Assembly (NCBI GenBank): GCA_002381805.1
Contig: DFXZ01000014.1
Coordinates: forward strand, 210,943 to 274,942
DNA from: Bdellovibrio sp. UBA4095
Lineage (GTDB): Bacteria; Bdellovibrionota; Bdellovibrionia; Bdellovibrionales; Bdellovibrionaceae
Reading direction: 5' to 3'
Length of the DNA stretch: 64,000 nucleotides
A program made the position numbers and the translations under genes. Of the stretch, positions 44,739-54,099 are shown one piece after another; position 1 is the first letter of the stretch, and each line of letters opens with the position of its first letter. Under the pieces are notes generated by a model. It was not told where the DNA came from and did not search any database. It worked only from the letters and a program-made list of their open reading frames with translations.

Positions 44739-47699
44739 TTAGGGAAGGCTCCGAGCGCACCGAAACCCGTGCTGGGGCCCAGTGTGGGTAGGATCGTAAT
44801 CAAAGTCCACCGTAAATACTCCGGTATCACCTCCATTGTTTGAACTACCTCCTCGATACATCGCCTGCCCGCCGACATCGGCGTTATTTAACCAAGCTCT
44901 CCCCATCCCACAATAAGAATTATTGTAAGGCTGAAAGCAGCGCAGGTCTTGGCCACCAACAAGAATAAAACTAAAAATGCTTGAAAGATCGAGAGAGACC
45001 ACCGGCCAATAGGCTGACAAATATATTCCTTCGGAAAACTCAGAGCTCGTTATTTCCCACACGTTGCCGGCAAAATCCCAAATAACTTCGCCCGTACTTA
45101 AGGTATGAGTTCTTTTGTGAGCAGCCCATGATGTTCCACAGGCTGTGCCTGCCCCAAAGCACTGCTCGAGTTCATCTGGGATTTCATAAACACCAGATCC
45201 TGTAGAGACACCCGTATTCAGACGAAGCCGCTGACCTTCGTTGGAAATGGACCAATTCACATCCTGTTTTGCAATATTCAGTGCAGCCACGTTCCATTCG
45301 CCACTTGTCGGAAGTCGACCCCCAGAGGCTGCGCAGGCCGCATCCGCAGTTGCCCTATCAACATAGGTCCATGGCTCCACTAACGCTTGAGAGACCGCGA
45401 GACCTCCGACATCTTTCATTTCGAACTTTGCCAAACAAAAAGAATCGGTTCTTTGGCTGGTATCGCCGGGGATCAAAACGTAGTTCTCTGGACAAAGTTT
45501 TGCAGTTGAGATGTGCCAAGCAGAGGAGCTTTGCGTGTCAGAATTGCTACCAACGGTAAGAACCATTTTATGAGTTCCCGCAGATCCAACCGTGTAACCG
45601 ACTGTATAATCTGACCCTTCTTCTAATACGACGGAATTCTGAGCAGCCTCGACATCACACGGCTGTTTGCACACCTTTGCCCCACCAGACACGGAAAACG
45701 GCGTGCCCAAGCCCACACCGACCGCTTTAAATTGCCTAGTAACCAAACCCGTTGTCGCCGCATTTTCCAAAGGCATCACGAAAATGGGAGCGGGCTTAGC
45801 TTTAAAGGAAACAGAAGTCGCAGATGAAGTATTTCCCAGATTATCAACGGATCGCAGATCCATACGGTAATCCGCTCCCTCAATCATAGAGAAGCCAGAC
45901 TGATAGACCAGATTTAAGTCAGAATTGGCCTGTAAGCCAGAAAGAACGAACGAATCTTTTTTCCCCACGTTTAACCAGGGAACAACGACACCTGTACCGA
46001 TCTTTTCGATGCGCAATTCATAATGGCTGGTTCCACTTTGTGTCGCATTTTGAATTTCAGAATCATTTTTTAGAAACAATCGAGGAGTTTGATTAAGATC
46101 CCCAATTGCACTGTCAAGCAGACCAGCCAATACTGGCGCTGCGCCCGGAGTCGTATCTTTAATAATAGAAATGGTCACACAAGAAGAGGCCCTCTCGAAG
46201 ACATCAAAAAACTGGAAACTATACACATAAACACCGCTTGGCACCGGAAGACTCTGCGAGTGAGCAGATGCAATTGTCTGCTTCAACGATCCGTCGCCAC
46301 AACTTCCAGCGGCATTGACTTCGTAAAACGCCAGCGAATCATCATCGGCACTTAGCAGAAACTCTAAAGTTGAGCTCGCTGTATAAAACCTGCCTTCATT
46401 AGAATAATCAGCCAACGGAACTACTTGCGCATCAGTGGGAGCAACAGAATCCAGTGTCGCCACTGCAGATATACACGAAGACATTTTTGTTCCAGTAAGA
46501 TCACGGAACTGAACACCGACTTCCTTGGTGCCATCTCCAGCAGAAAAATTCCAATTTTTACTTGCTGCCAAGGGCTCCCAGCTTCCGACCGATGTCGAAC
46601 ACGATCTATCGCTAAAAAAGCGCATTTCAGACGTGCCAGTCGCCGCAATGGTAAGCTGAATATTTGGCGAAGGTATAAAATCAACTCCATTCAAGTCAAT
46701 AGCTTCAAACAGACTTAAAGAACCCGTTGGACCACCGGATTCTTTTTTAAGACGGAGGCTTACACATGATGACGTGTTCCCTAACCGATCAATAAAGCTT
46801 ACTGAGACTGAGCTATTTACATCCAATCCAGTATCCCAGTTGGCCTCATGCTCTGAATAGGGCTTGTAGCTTCCGCCCTGGCAATCTGCATTATTGGATA
46901 TCTTCATCTCGCTTAGGAGTGGGTCCGTGGCATTCAGAGATAAGCTGACCAATTGATCATATATTTCTACCGGGTCCGCCAGGGGCAAGCCTGTAACTAG
47001 TAAACTGCTTGCGGATACTGCTGGCCCAGCGCTGTCAAGCTGGACCTCATTACTGCTGATACAACTGGTTTCATTTCCTAATGCATCTCGAAACTTGGCG
47101 TATAGCCTGAGAGACTGATCGTGCTGCAGACTTGAAGCGAACGAAGCCGATGGCGCCAGCTCTTGCCACAGTCCATCGCCGCAGAGATGGTCTGCACTGA
47201 TCTTTATCTCAATCGGAAGAGAATCCGCAGCTGTTGCATTAAAAATAATAATTCCACTACGCACATATTCGACGCCCATCCAAAAGGTGTCCGAAGCAAT
47301 AGAAATTGTCTCCATCGACGGAGCCAAATTATCTTTTACGTATCGAATCTTATGACAATTTGTCTCACTACCGTCAGCTTTCTGAGCTTTTAAATAGACC
47401 GTCTGAACTCCCAAATCGCTTCCATTCAGCGCATATTGCACTTTTTCATGATAGCTTTGCCAGGATCCTATTGCACAATTTTCATCTGTAGAAAAAAGCA
47501 CCTGTGACACTGTTTTATCCAGAAATTCAAATTCGATAGCATCATCTTTGGTGTAATGAACGTCCTGATAGCTGACGGTATTGAGCAGCCGAAGGGAAGA
47601 GTCTAAGGTTGGATCATCGTCTCTGGAAGACAGTTTGATTTGAAACTGACAACCTGCCAGAACTAGTGAAAGCAAAAATAGCAGCATAGAACGTTCCAT
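44739..47699 (-). CDS. Large lipoprotein with SUMF1/FGE-type C-terminal domain
   Basis: 986 residues; lipobox LAGC makes Cys17 the acylated residue. About 700 residues of Ig-like or bacterial adhesin-type repeats follow (repeated D..GNTSSC units with one Cys each). From about residue 750, NYVLIPGDTSQRTDSFCLAK, YVDRATADAACAASGGRLPT, DFAGNVWEIT and RGGSSNNGG ... HGFRCARS form an SUMF1/FGE-like C-type-lectin-fold domain. It is probably an outer-surface protein. The small lipoprotein upstream is likely co-transcribed. Confidence 0.85.
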   Translation of the reverse strand: MERSMLLFLLSLVLAGCQFQIKLSSRDDDPTLDSSLRLLNTVSYQDVHYTKDDAIEFEFLDKTVSQVLFSTDENCAIGSWQSYHEKVQYALNGSDLGVQTVYLKAQKADGSETNCHKIRYVKDNLAPSMETISIASDTFWMGVEYVRSGIIIFNATAADSLPIEIKISADHLCGDGLWQELAPSASFASSLQHDQSLRLYAKFRDALGNETSCISSNEVQLDSAGPAVSASSLLVTGLPLADPVEIYDQLVSLSLNATDPLLSEMKISNNADCQGGSYKPYSEHEANWDTGLDVNSSVSVSFIDRLGNTSSCVSLRLKKESGGPTGSLSLFEAIDLNGVDFIPSPNIQLTIAATGTSEMRFFSDRSCSTSVGSWEPLAASKNWNFSAGDGTKEVGVQFRDLTGTKMSSCISAVATLDSVAPTDAQVVPLADYSNEGRFYTASSTLEFLLSADDDSLAFYEVNAAGSCGDGSLKQTIASAHSQSLPVPSGVYVYSFQFFDVFERASSCVTISIIKDTTPGAAPVLAGLLDSAIGDLNQTPRLFLKNDSEIQNATQSGTSHYELRIEKIGTGVVVPWLNVGKKDSFVLSGLQANSDLNLVYQSGFSMIEGADYRMDLRSVDNLGNTSSATSVSFKAKPAPIFVMPLENAATTGLVTRQFKAVGVGLGTPFSVSGGAKVCKQPCDVEAAQNSVVLEEGSDYTVGYTVGSAGTHKMVLTVGSNSDTQSSSAWHISTAKLCPENYVLIPGDTSQRTDSFCLAKFEMKDVGGLAVSQALVEPWTYVDRATADAACAASGGRLPTSGEWNVAALNIAKQDVNWSISNEGQRLRLNTGVSTGSGVYEIPDELEQCFGAGTACGTSWAAHKRTHTLSTGEVIWDFAGNVWEITSSEFSEGIYLSAYWPVVSLDLSSIFSFILVGGQDLRCFQPYNNSYCGMGRAWLNNADVGGQAMYRGGSSNNGGDTGVFTVDFDYDPTHTGPQHGFRCARSLP

Positions 47700-47707
47700 A
47701 CGATCCC

Positions 47708-47854
47708 TTATTTTTCGAATTCCATAAGAGTTGCTGAAATTGCATAGCTAGAGTTCTGATCCCCAGGCCCAACACGATTGGATAAAGTAACCTGAGCAGA
47801 GTTACAACCAACTGAGCTGATGCCTATCATGAGAATCACTAAAAAAGTACGCAC
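47708..47854 (-). CDS. 48-residue lipoprotein
   Basis: GTG start at 47854 with CGGAGG 5 nt upstream. The signal peptide is followed by the lipobox SVGC (Cys17), then a short mature part (NSAQVTLSNRVGPGDQNSS). It ends 9 nt before the start of the 986-residue lipoprotein and is likely co-transcribed. Small size and a good ribosome site support a real gene, though homologues cannot be judged. Confidence 0.65.
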   Translation of the reverse strand: MRTFLVILMIGISSVGCNSAQVTLSNRVGPGDQNSSYAISATLMEFEK

Positions 47855-48064
47855 CGATCCTCCGTAGTAGCACTTTCTACTTCGGCATAAACTTAGGACG
47901 GCACAAGAGTGGACAATGAAAAAACAGCTACTACGAGATATGCTCAGAAAGCTATCTTACCAAAGGATGAATCAAATCAAAAACTGAGTGTTACTTGCTT
48001 AGCAGGTAAGATTATTTAGTGGTCTCAGAACAGTCGACCACTAAATACAAAGAAACTTTAAACT
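47855..48064. other. Gap upstream of the small lipoprotein
   Basis: About 210 nt. It holds a perfect 12-bp-arm hairpin at 48013-48047 without a T-tract on either side, and a 23-codon plus-strand frame (47916-47987) with no good ribosome site. No gene is called. Confidence 0.4.
48013..48047. repeat. Perfect 12-bp-arm hairpin
   Basis: TATTTAGTGGTC (48013-48024) and GACCACTAAATA (48036-48047) with an 11-nt loop, just past the 3' end of the 48065-48571 gene. No T-tract; perhaps an RNA 3'-end stabiliser or a binding site. Confidence 0.65.
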
Positions 48065-48571
48065 CTATTTTAAAATATAAGCGCCCCAACTGACAATACC
48101 GGCATTAAACTCCACTCCATTGCTGGCTTGAACTTCCTTCTGAGCAGTTACAAATATCTCGGAGACAGAAGCATCAGAAAGTAGAACGTCATTCAATCTG
48201 ATGACCGCGCGTCCGCTATGCCAGAAATTCTTAAGTTCAATTGTCACAGGCTCAGTGCCCGGAGAAACCACCACAGCCTTGAAATTATAGAAATGCTCTG
48301 TGATTTCAATGCCATCTTCGTTGAATGACTTGCGAACGCGAGGCTGAATATCATCAACCATTCTTGAACCGATGCAAACTTTCGCTTGGATCACAATCTG
48401 ATCACCCTCCAGTGTTATACTCATCAGCTTATTTTGGCCTCGCGAAAGCTCAGATGAACAAGTAGCCACATAACCATCCAAGGCTTTTTTCAAAGTGGGT
48501 TCCGCCTGAGTTGCGATAGGCGATAAGAAATTAATTGCTAAAAGAAGCACTGAGCAGATTGAGTATTTCAT
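48065..48571 (-). CDS. Secreted hypothetical protein
   Basis: 168 residues with a signal peptide (SVLLLAINFLSPIATQA). The mature part has two Cys (CSSELSRGQ and VCIGSR) that may pair. No family recognised; a periplasmic or exported protein of unknown role, without an evident operon partner. Confidence 0.75.
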   Translation of the reverse strand: MKYSICSVLLLAINFLSPIATQAEPTLKKALDGYVATCSSELSRGQNKLMSITLEGDQIVIQAKVCIGSRMVDDIQPRVRKSFNEDGIEITEHFYNFKAVVVSPGTEPVTIELKNFWHSGRAVIRLNDVLLSDASVSEIFVTAQKEVQASNGVEFNAGIVSWGAYILK

Positions 48572-48741
48572 AGTTTCTTTCCTAGATAGAGAATGGTTTG
48601 ACCATACTTATACCTCGGAAATCATAAGCCTTAAAGAGGGCTGAAGTTTTTCCAAAAAACAAGAGCAACAGAAGGTTCAAAGGTGTATTTCACTTAAGAT
48701 GGCCGTTCCCTTGAGTGGAACGACCTCATACAATCAAGCAA

Positions 48742-49200
48742 CTAAAGAATATCCCGACGGTCTTTCACAAGAGAGCCGTCTTTGGCACTGACCTGGTACT
48801 CCATGTCCTTGCCATTCTCTAGGCCCTCGAACTCATAGACCCAACCGTTCGTGAAGGACTTCTTGTAAGACCAGTCTCCAGCCGCTGTCTTTCCGGACTT
48901 TTTCAAAGACTCAATGGCTTCGGCCAAGGATATCATTCCATTTCCCGGAACGAAAGCATCGCCGACTGCTGCGGCATCACCAGAGGCTTCATCTACCGAA
49001 CCGTCGCGATTGAACTCGACTTCCACGATAGTATTCTTGGGAGTCATTACTTCGTATTCGTCCCCATCCTTCTTTACTACTTTCGATTCAGGAACAAGCT
49101 TTGTTAAGCTTTCCTTCATTTGCGCTTCAGAAACTTTTTTTGCATAGGCTGGCAAAGAGAATCCTATTGCGGCCGTTGTTAAAAAAACCAATAAACGCAT
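48742..49200 (-). CDS. Secreted PepSY-like protein
   Basis: 152 residues, ATG with AAGGAGG upstream. The signal peptide ends PAYA-K. Two tandem units with VSEAQMKESLTKLVPESKVV and SLAEAIESLKKSG resemble PepSY-like repeats of periplasmic proteins (role usually inhibition or sensing). Acidic. Function not established. Confidence 0.65.
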   Translation of the reverse strand: MRLLVFLTTAAIGFSLPAYAKKVSEAQMKESLTKLVPESKVVKKDGDEYEVMTPKNTIVEVEFNRDGSVDEASGDAAAVGDAFVPGNGMISLAEAIESLKKSGKTAAGDWSYKKSFTNGWVYEFEGLENGKDMEYQVSAKDGSLVKDRRDIL

Positions 49201-49403
49201 CTTTTCCTCCTTGTTATAAAGCTAAAACCCACAACGTTTGATAAAGTTCGCACCGTCAGAATAGTCCAAAGATTAGAAAATGAAATCCAGCGCACTCTTG
49301 AATTGTCGCGATACATGGCAACCGACCTTAACCATGTGAACAACCAATTAGTCTCTTTTCAAGTTCCACCATAAGATAAAACTCATTTTTAAGGAGGTCG
49401 CCC

Positions 49404-49559
49404 GTGAAAAAATCCAGCTCATCCAAGGCTGATCGCTCTAACGGCTCGGAACAGACAAAATCAGGAGTTAAATCATCGGAAACATCTTCAAATGTGAAAA
49501 CTGGAAATGTCGAGCAAGAACAAAAGATGAAACGAACAGATGCTTCCTGGAAAAAATAA
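49404..49559 (+). CDS. 51-residue Ser/Lys-rich peptide
   Basis: GTG start with a near-perfect ribosome site AAGGAGGT. The protein is low complexity (KKSSSSKADRSNGSEQTKSG) and ends DASWKK. The strong ribosome site is the main support; it may be a small intrinsically disordered protein. No homologue recognised. Confidence 0.5.
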   Translation: MKKSSSSKADRSNGSEQTKSGVKSSETSSNVKTGNVEQEQKMKRTDASWKK

Positions 49560-49668
49560 AAGAAGTCTTTTTCCGCACGATCGATCGAATATGCTGATGC
49601 AACAACAAGTGGCGTTGAACCTCACTGCAAAACTGATAGGACATTTCAATAACTCATAAGGAGATTTT

Positions 49669-50649
49669 ATGTTTGGAAAACTTTCTGTATTTATTGCAAC
49701 CTTACTTACCTCGCTAGTGGCATGGGGAAGCCAAGCCTATCTTGGTCATTCCTATGAAGTTCACAGCGTCAGCTTCTCAAATGATGGCCGCTATTTAGCT
49801 TCTGGCTCTGGCGACAGATCCGTATTTGTTTGGGATTTACAGAGTCATGATCCCGTCTTCGTCATCGAAGATCATAAAAGAACCGTCTATGCAGTCGCAT
49901 TTTCAAAGGTCAATCCTAACATTCTCGCGACCAGCTCAAGCGATGGCGAGCTTGCAATCTGGGACATCTCGCTCAAAACCAAAGTGCATACCTTGGCAAA
50001 AGGAGATGTCACCGGAAATGGAATCCTATCGATGGACTTTTCCCCTAAAAACAACAACCTCGTTGTCGGACTCATGGGCGGCGAAATTGAGATTTGGGAC
50101 GTAGACTCCGCTCAAGTCATCGCACGCACGAAAGCGCACCACGTAGGTGGATTTGCTCTCTCTGTAAAATACTCTCCAGAAGGAAAGTTCATTTATTCAA
50201 CTGGCGGGGCCGATGGAGTCGTAAATAAATACCGATCAGCGGATGGTTCCATCGAACGAGTTTTTCAAGATCCTGACTCAAGTGCGCCTATTTGGGATAT
50301 CGCTATCAAAAGAAATGGTGATGGTTTTTTCACCGTCAATTCACTTGGGGAACTGATCGCCTGGGACGAAAATTCGGAGACACCAGAACGTCGGTATAAA
50401 ATTCATGACTATCTAGCCCAGTCCATAGAACTTTCTAAAGATGAGAGTCGCCTCTTTGTGGGTGTCGATGCGTTTAATAGCGAAGAGGGGAACAATATTA
50501 AGATTATTGACCCTGCCAATGGAAATGTGACAGCAGAAATTCCCGCCCACAAGAACCGTATTCGCGGGATGGATCTATCACCGGATGGGTCCAAGCTAGC
50601 CACAGGGAGTTGGGACTTTTCCGTCAAAATCTGGGACCTTTCCCTGTAG
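49669..50649 (+). CDS. Secreted WD40-repeat protein
   Basis: 326 residues, ATG with AAGGAG upstream; an N-terminal signal peptide (LSVFIATLLTSLVAWG) suggests export. Seven WD40-like blades are visible, each with ...G.YLASGSGDRSVFVWDL-type endings (VWDL, IWDI, IWDV, KIWDLSL at the end). It should form a beta-propeller scaffold for protein interactions in the periplasm. No operon partner. Confidence 0.85.
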   Translation: MFGKLSVFIATLLTSLVAWGSQAYLGHSYEVHSVSFSNDGRYLASGSGDRSVFVWDLQSHDPVFVIEDHKRTVYAVAFSKVNPNILATSSSDGELAIWDISLKTKVHTLAKGDVTGNGILSMDFSPKNNNLVVGLMGGEIEIWDVDSAQVIARTKAHHVGGFALSVKYSPEGKFIYSTGGADGVVNKYRSADGSIERVFQDPDSSAPIWDIAIKRNGDGFFTVNSLGELIAWDENSETPERRYKIHDYLAQSIELSKDESRLFVGVDAFNSEEGNNIKIIDPANGNVTAEIPAHKNRIRGMDLSPDGSKLATGSWDFSVKIWDLSL

Positions 50650-50761
50650 GTACACCACCGCAAGGGTGGAAGTCGAAACATAATCGATTGCTATAGAACC
50701 GACCAATAACCTGATTTATTACATCCGCCCAAAAAGGCAGTAAAGATTTGGTTAAAAAACG

Positions 50762-50793
50762 ACGACATACTTCTCAATCGAGAGGTATGTCGT
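50762..50793 (+). promoter_or_regulatory. RNA hairpin covering the MCP ribosome site and start
   Basis: 50762-50775 pairs with 50780-50793 over 14 bp (one G-T) around a 4-nt loop. The right arm contains the ribosome site GAGAGG and the first two bases of the GTG start (50792-50794). Such a stem would block initiation unless opened; a DNA operator is the alternative reading. Confidence 0.6.
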
Positions 50794-52951
50794 GAAAAGC
50801 CTTAGCATTGGTCTGCGTTTTGTTTTAGCTATAGCCGTTTTCAGTTTTCCAATCATCGTACTCATGTTCTACATGTGGAGAGTAAATCAAGACGTACTTG
50901 ATTTTACTATCCTAGAAGTTAAAGGCGCCGAATACCTTATAGCGGGTGCCAATATCAAAGAATCCACTTACACCACTCATTTCAAAGCCTATTCGAACAA
51001 TCCCCCTTCCCATGATGATTGGGTAGCTTTGAAAAACGAATGGCAAAGCTATTTGGATAAACTTAAGAGCGTTCCCTTTAACAAAACTGAAACTCAGAAA
51101 CTGATAGACACTTATCTTGACAGCAGTTTAGCTGAAAAACGCGACGGTCTACTTTTCGCTAAGACCGTTAAGGATCTCGGTCAGATTCGTAGCGCAATAG
51201 CAGACAGTCACAACATCATGTTAGATCCAGACAGTGATTCCTACTATACAATGGATCTACTTACTCTGTGGTTGCCACAACTCCACGAAATTCAAGCAGA
51301 GCTATTTTATCTATCGAACACAGCAGCTCCCGAGGTGTCGTCTGATACCAAGCTAGAAAAAATGAGGGCTCTCCATCCATTGTTCGCTGAAGCTATCAGA
51401 AAAACTTCAGCAAATCTTGAGAAAATAAAGCAGTTCGATTCCGCATACTATGGTGAGTCTGCCTCCTTTAATCAAAATTTACAAAAATACACCGAGCTCG
51501 TTCAAGATCAGTTAAATCTTTTAAGTCCATACCTGGTGGGATCGAAAGAAATCTTTACGGACGACAGCCAATTCAAAAAGGATCTCAGAACAGCCTTTGC
51601 GAAAAATAGCGAACTGATAATGGGGCTTCAAAAAGAATTTAAGTATTTCGTAGAAAATAGATATAAAAACCTCAAATACAACATGTACACAAAACTTGGC
51701 TTTGCCTTTGGCTCGCTCCTGCTTGCTATCTTGATTGCGGCATACCTAGGTAGAACAATTTCTCAAACTATCAAAACCTTCAACGGCGCAGTTAAAAATC
51801 TCAATGAAGAATCGCAACAGGCCCTCTCAATTGGTGAGGTCCTTATCAAAGCATCAAAAAAAGTTTCGGAATCCTCTAGCGAACAAGCCGCGGCCATAGA
51901 AGAAACCAGTGCGAGTCTTGAGGAACTCTCTTCCATGGTTAAGAACAATGCCGAGAGCTCCAAGCAAGCTCAAGAAGCCGCACAGCAAGCCCGAGTGCAA
52001 ACTCAAGGATGCTATACAGAAATGCAAACCTTGATCAGCCAGATGAGTGAAATTTCGGCGAGTTCAAAAAAAGTCGAAGAAATTATGTTGATTATCGACG
52101 ACATCGCTTTCCAAACAAACCTTTTAGCCCTCAATGCCTCTGTGGAGGCGGCTCGTGCTGGAGAGCATGGGAAAGGCTTCGCCGTCGTGGCAGATGCCGT
52201 GAGATCTCTAGCCCAAAAAAGTGCAGCATCCGCGAAAGAAATCTCCGTATTAATCAAAACATCTCTTGAGCAAATCGCAAATGGTCGAAGCAGCGCTGAT
52301 CGCACTGGTGACTCAATGACTGAGATTTTAAGTTCGATCGAGAAGGTCAGTACGTTGAACACTGAAATTGCTCAGGCCAGCCAGGAACAATCTGCAGGGA
52401 TCACCCAGATTTCCCAAGCCATCAGTGACCTTGAACGAACAACCATGGAAAATAGCGGTGTGGCCTCTCAAGCCTCAGAGTATTCGCAGAAGTCACTTGA
52501 GCAAGCAGAAGGACTTATGCGAGTCGTTAACGTCCTGGAGTCAGAGTTACTTGGTCAACGCAAAATTCAAACACAAGATTCCGGCACTTCAAACCTCATG
52601 AATTTTGACGAAGCCATTCAAGCACATCTTAAGTGGAAAGTTCGTCTAAAGAATTTCGTCAATGGCGTGGGCAACGAAGAGCTGCGAAGCGATCATGTCT
52701 GCAAGGATAATAACTGCGCCTTAGGAAAATGGATTTACGGTCCCGGCACCTCGCACAGCGCTCTGAATGCTTATCAACTGCTCAAAAAGGAACACGCGGC
52801 TTTCCACCAAGCCGCCGGAGAAGTCGTCCGATCTGTGGAGCAAGGAAATGAGCCCAAGGCGAAAAAGCTCCTTTCAGACGGCTCGGAGTTCGACACAAGA
52901 ACCCGAGCTACGATAGAAGCAATTCACCAACTCCAAAACGAAGTGAGCTAA
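50792..52951 (+). CDS. Methyl-accepting chemotaxis protein with CZB domain
   Basis: 719 residues, GTG start. Two membrane helices (about 7-27 and 297-317) flank a four-helix-type periplasmic domain. The signalling domain has the hairpin tip DDIAFQTNLLALNASVEAA and ARAGEHGKGFAVVADAVRSL. The C-terminal CZB domain has AHLKWKVRLKNFVNG, HVCKDNNCALGKWIYGPG and EHAAFHQAAG with the His/Cys zinc ligands. It relays envelope or cytoplasmic redox/zinc cues to CheA. Confidence 0.93.
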   Translation: MKSLSIGLRFVLAIAVFSFPIIVLMFYMWRVNQDVLDFTILEVKGAEYLIAGANIKESTYTTHFKAYSNNPPSHDDWVALKNEWQSYLDKLKSVPFNKTETQKLIDTYLDSSLAEKRDGLLFAKTVKDLGQIRSAIADSHNIMLDPDSDSYYTMDLLTLWLPQLHEIQAELFYLSNTAAPEVSSDTKLEKMRALHPLFAEAIRKTSANLEKIKQFDSAYYGESASFNQNLQKYTELVQDQLNLLSPYLVGSKEIFTDDSQFKKDLRTAFAKNSELIMGLQKEFKYFVENRYKNLKYNMYTKLGFAFGSLLLAILIAAYLGRTISQTIKTFNGAVKNLNEESQQALSIGEVLIKASKKVSESSSEQAAAIEETSASLEELSSMVKNNAESSKQAQEAAQQARVQTQGCYTEMQTLISQMSEISASSKKVEEIMLIIDDIAFQTNLLALNASVEAARAGEHGKGFAVVADAVRSLAQKSAASAKEISVLIKTSLEQIANGRSSADRTGDSMTEILSSIEKVSTLNTEIAQASQEQSAGITQISQAISDLERTTMENSGVASQASEYSQKSLEQAEGLMRVVNVLESELLGQRKIQTQDSGTSNLMNFDEAIQAHLKWKVRLKNFVNGVGNEELRSDHVCKDNNCALGKWIYGPGTSHSALNAYQLLKKEHAAFHQAAGEVVRSVEQGNEPKAKKLLSDGSEFDTRTRATIEAIHQLQNEVS

Positions 52952-52952
52952 A

Positions 52953-54098
52953 CTAGCAAGTCAGTCCGTTGCCACTGTCGGTGCAGCTTTGGCCTTCTTC
53001 GAATTGCGAGTTTACTTCCACTGCGCTTGGCAAGGTCGGGGTTGCCGAGCAGATTACTTTTGGTATCAGCTGAATACCCTGTCTCATTTTAATTTCACTT
53101 TGATAACCCACCGAGTGGGCCAATTCGACTCCCGTGGGTGAGATAAGGCTTATGGTCGGAACGGCACGTACATTGAACTGCTGGGCAATAGCCCTATTCT
53201 CTGGATAATCGACATTGATTCGCACGACTTCAAAGTCGTTCGAATTACATTCCTTTTCTATATTCGGCATGTAAGTTTCCATAGCACGACAAACCGGGCA
53301 GGAATCTGAATGAAAGAATAAAAGCTTGTGAGCCCCTAGGTTTTTGTCATTTAGATGAGTTTGTGTTCCCTGACTTGTCTTAAAACTCAACTCCTGAGAA
53401 GACTTTTCGTCCACGAAAATTGAGGGGATATGACTTTGGGTCAGAATATAGAAACCAAAAACGATCAGCCCATAACCCGTTGCCTCTTCGATCTTTGGCA
53501 AATACTTTCGCAGACTTTTAAGTCTTGCCGAAACGAACTCCCCACCAAATGCTAGAGCAATAAATGGGAAAACAACGCCAAGTCCAAAGCTTAACATTAA
53601 AACCGAGCTCTGAAGCAAAGAGCGGTTTTCCGTGGCGACATAGGCAAGGACGCCTCCAAGGATGGGTCCCACGCAAGGAGTCCAAGCCAATCCAAAGGTG
53701 GCTCCAAAGATGAACCCATGAACCGACTTAGGAAAGTATTTTTCAAACGCAGGCAAATAGGCAGAGCGGGTCATCCACGATGACAATTTGTTTTCACTCT
53801 TAAACAAAATCCCGGCCATTTTTAATCCATAAAGCAAAACTATGATTCCCGAAGCCACCAAAAGGTAAGATGTGGCCCCCCCAAGAAAGTCCGTCACAAA
53901 AGGTAGACTCAGTCCCATAAGAGTAAACGTCATCAAAAAGCCCAGAGAGAACAGCAGAGTCGCCCGAATACGAGAAAAGCGAGATTCAGAATCAGCCATC
54001 ATATAGTTCGCCGCAATGACGGGAACCATAGGCAAAACACATGGTGAGATAAAGGTCAAAAGCCCGGCACCAAAAGTGCCCAATATACCTAATTCCAA
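52953..54098 (-). CDS. CcdA/DsbD-like membrane protein fused to a thioredoxin domain
   Basis: 381 residues, TTG start with GGAGG upstream. Six or more hydrophobic helices with FISPCVLPMVPV and GLAWTPCVGPILGG (the two reactive Cys of DsbD/CcdA transmembrane segments). The C-terminal thioredoxin fold has FFHSDSCPVCRAMETYMP (CxxC) and RAVPTISLISPTG. It transfers reducing power from cytoplasm to periplasm. It is in one operon with the ArsR-rhodanese gene. Confidence 0.88.
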   Translation of the reverse strand: MELGILGTFGAGLLTFISPCVLPMVPVIAANYMMADSESRFSRIRATLLFSLGFLMTFTLMGLSLPFVTDFLGGATSYLLVASGIIVLLYGLKMAGILFKSENKLSSWMTRSAYLPAFEKYFPKSVHGFIFGATFGLAWTPCVGPILGGVLAYVATENRSLLQSSVLMLSFGLGVVFPFIALAFGGEFVSARLKSLRKYLPKIEEATGYGLIVFGFYILTQSHIPSIFVDEKSSQELSFKTSQGTQTHLNDKNLGAHKLLFFHSDSCPVCRAMETYMPNIEKECNSNDFEVVRINVDYPENRAIAQQFNVRAVPTISLISPTGVELAHSVGYQSEIKMRQGIQLIPKVICSATPTLPSAVEVNSQFEEGQSCTDSGNGLTC

Positions 54099-54099
54099 A

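Noticed and set aside
47916..47987. 23-codon plus-strand frame in the gap before the small lipoprotein
   Set aside because: No good ribosome site and no sign of conservation can be judged; treated as chance.
48572..48660. Sigma-54-like GG-N10-GC upstream of the 48065-48571 gene
   Set aside because: The -12 box (CAGC) lacks the TTGC core, so it is likely chance.
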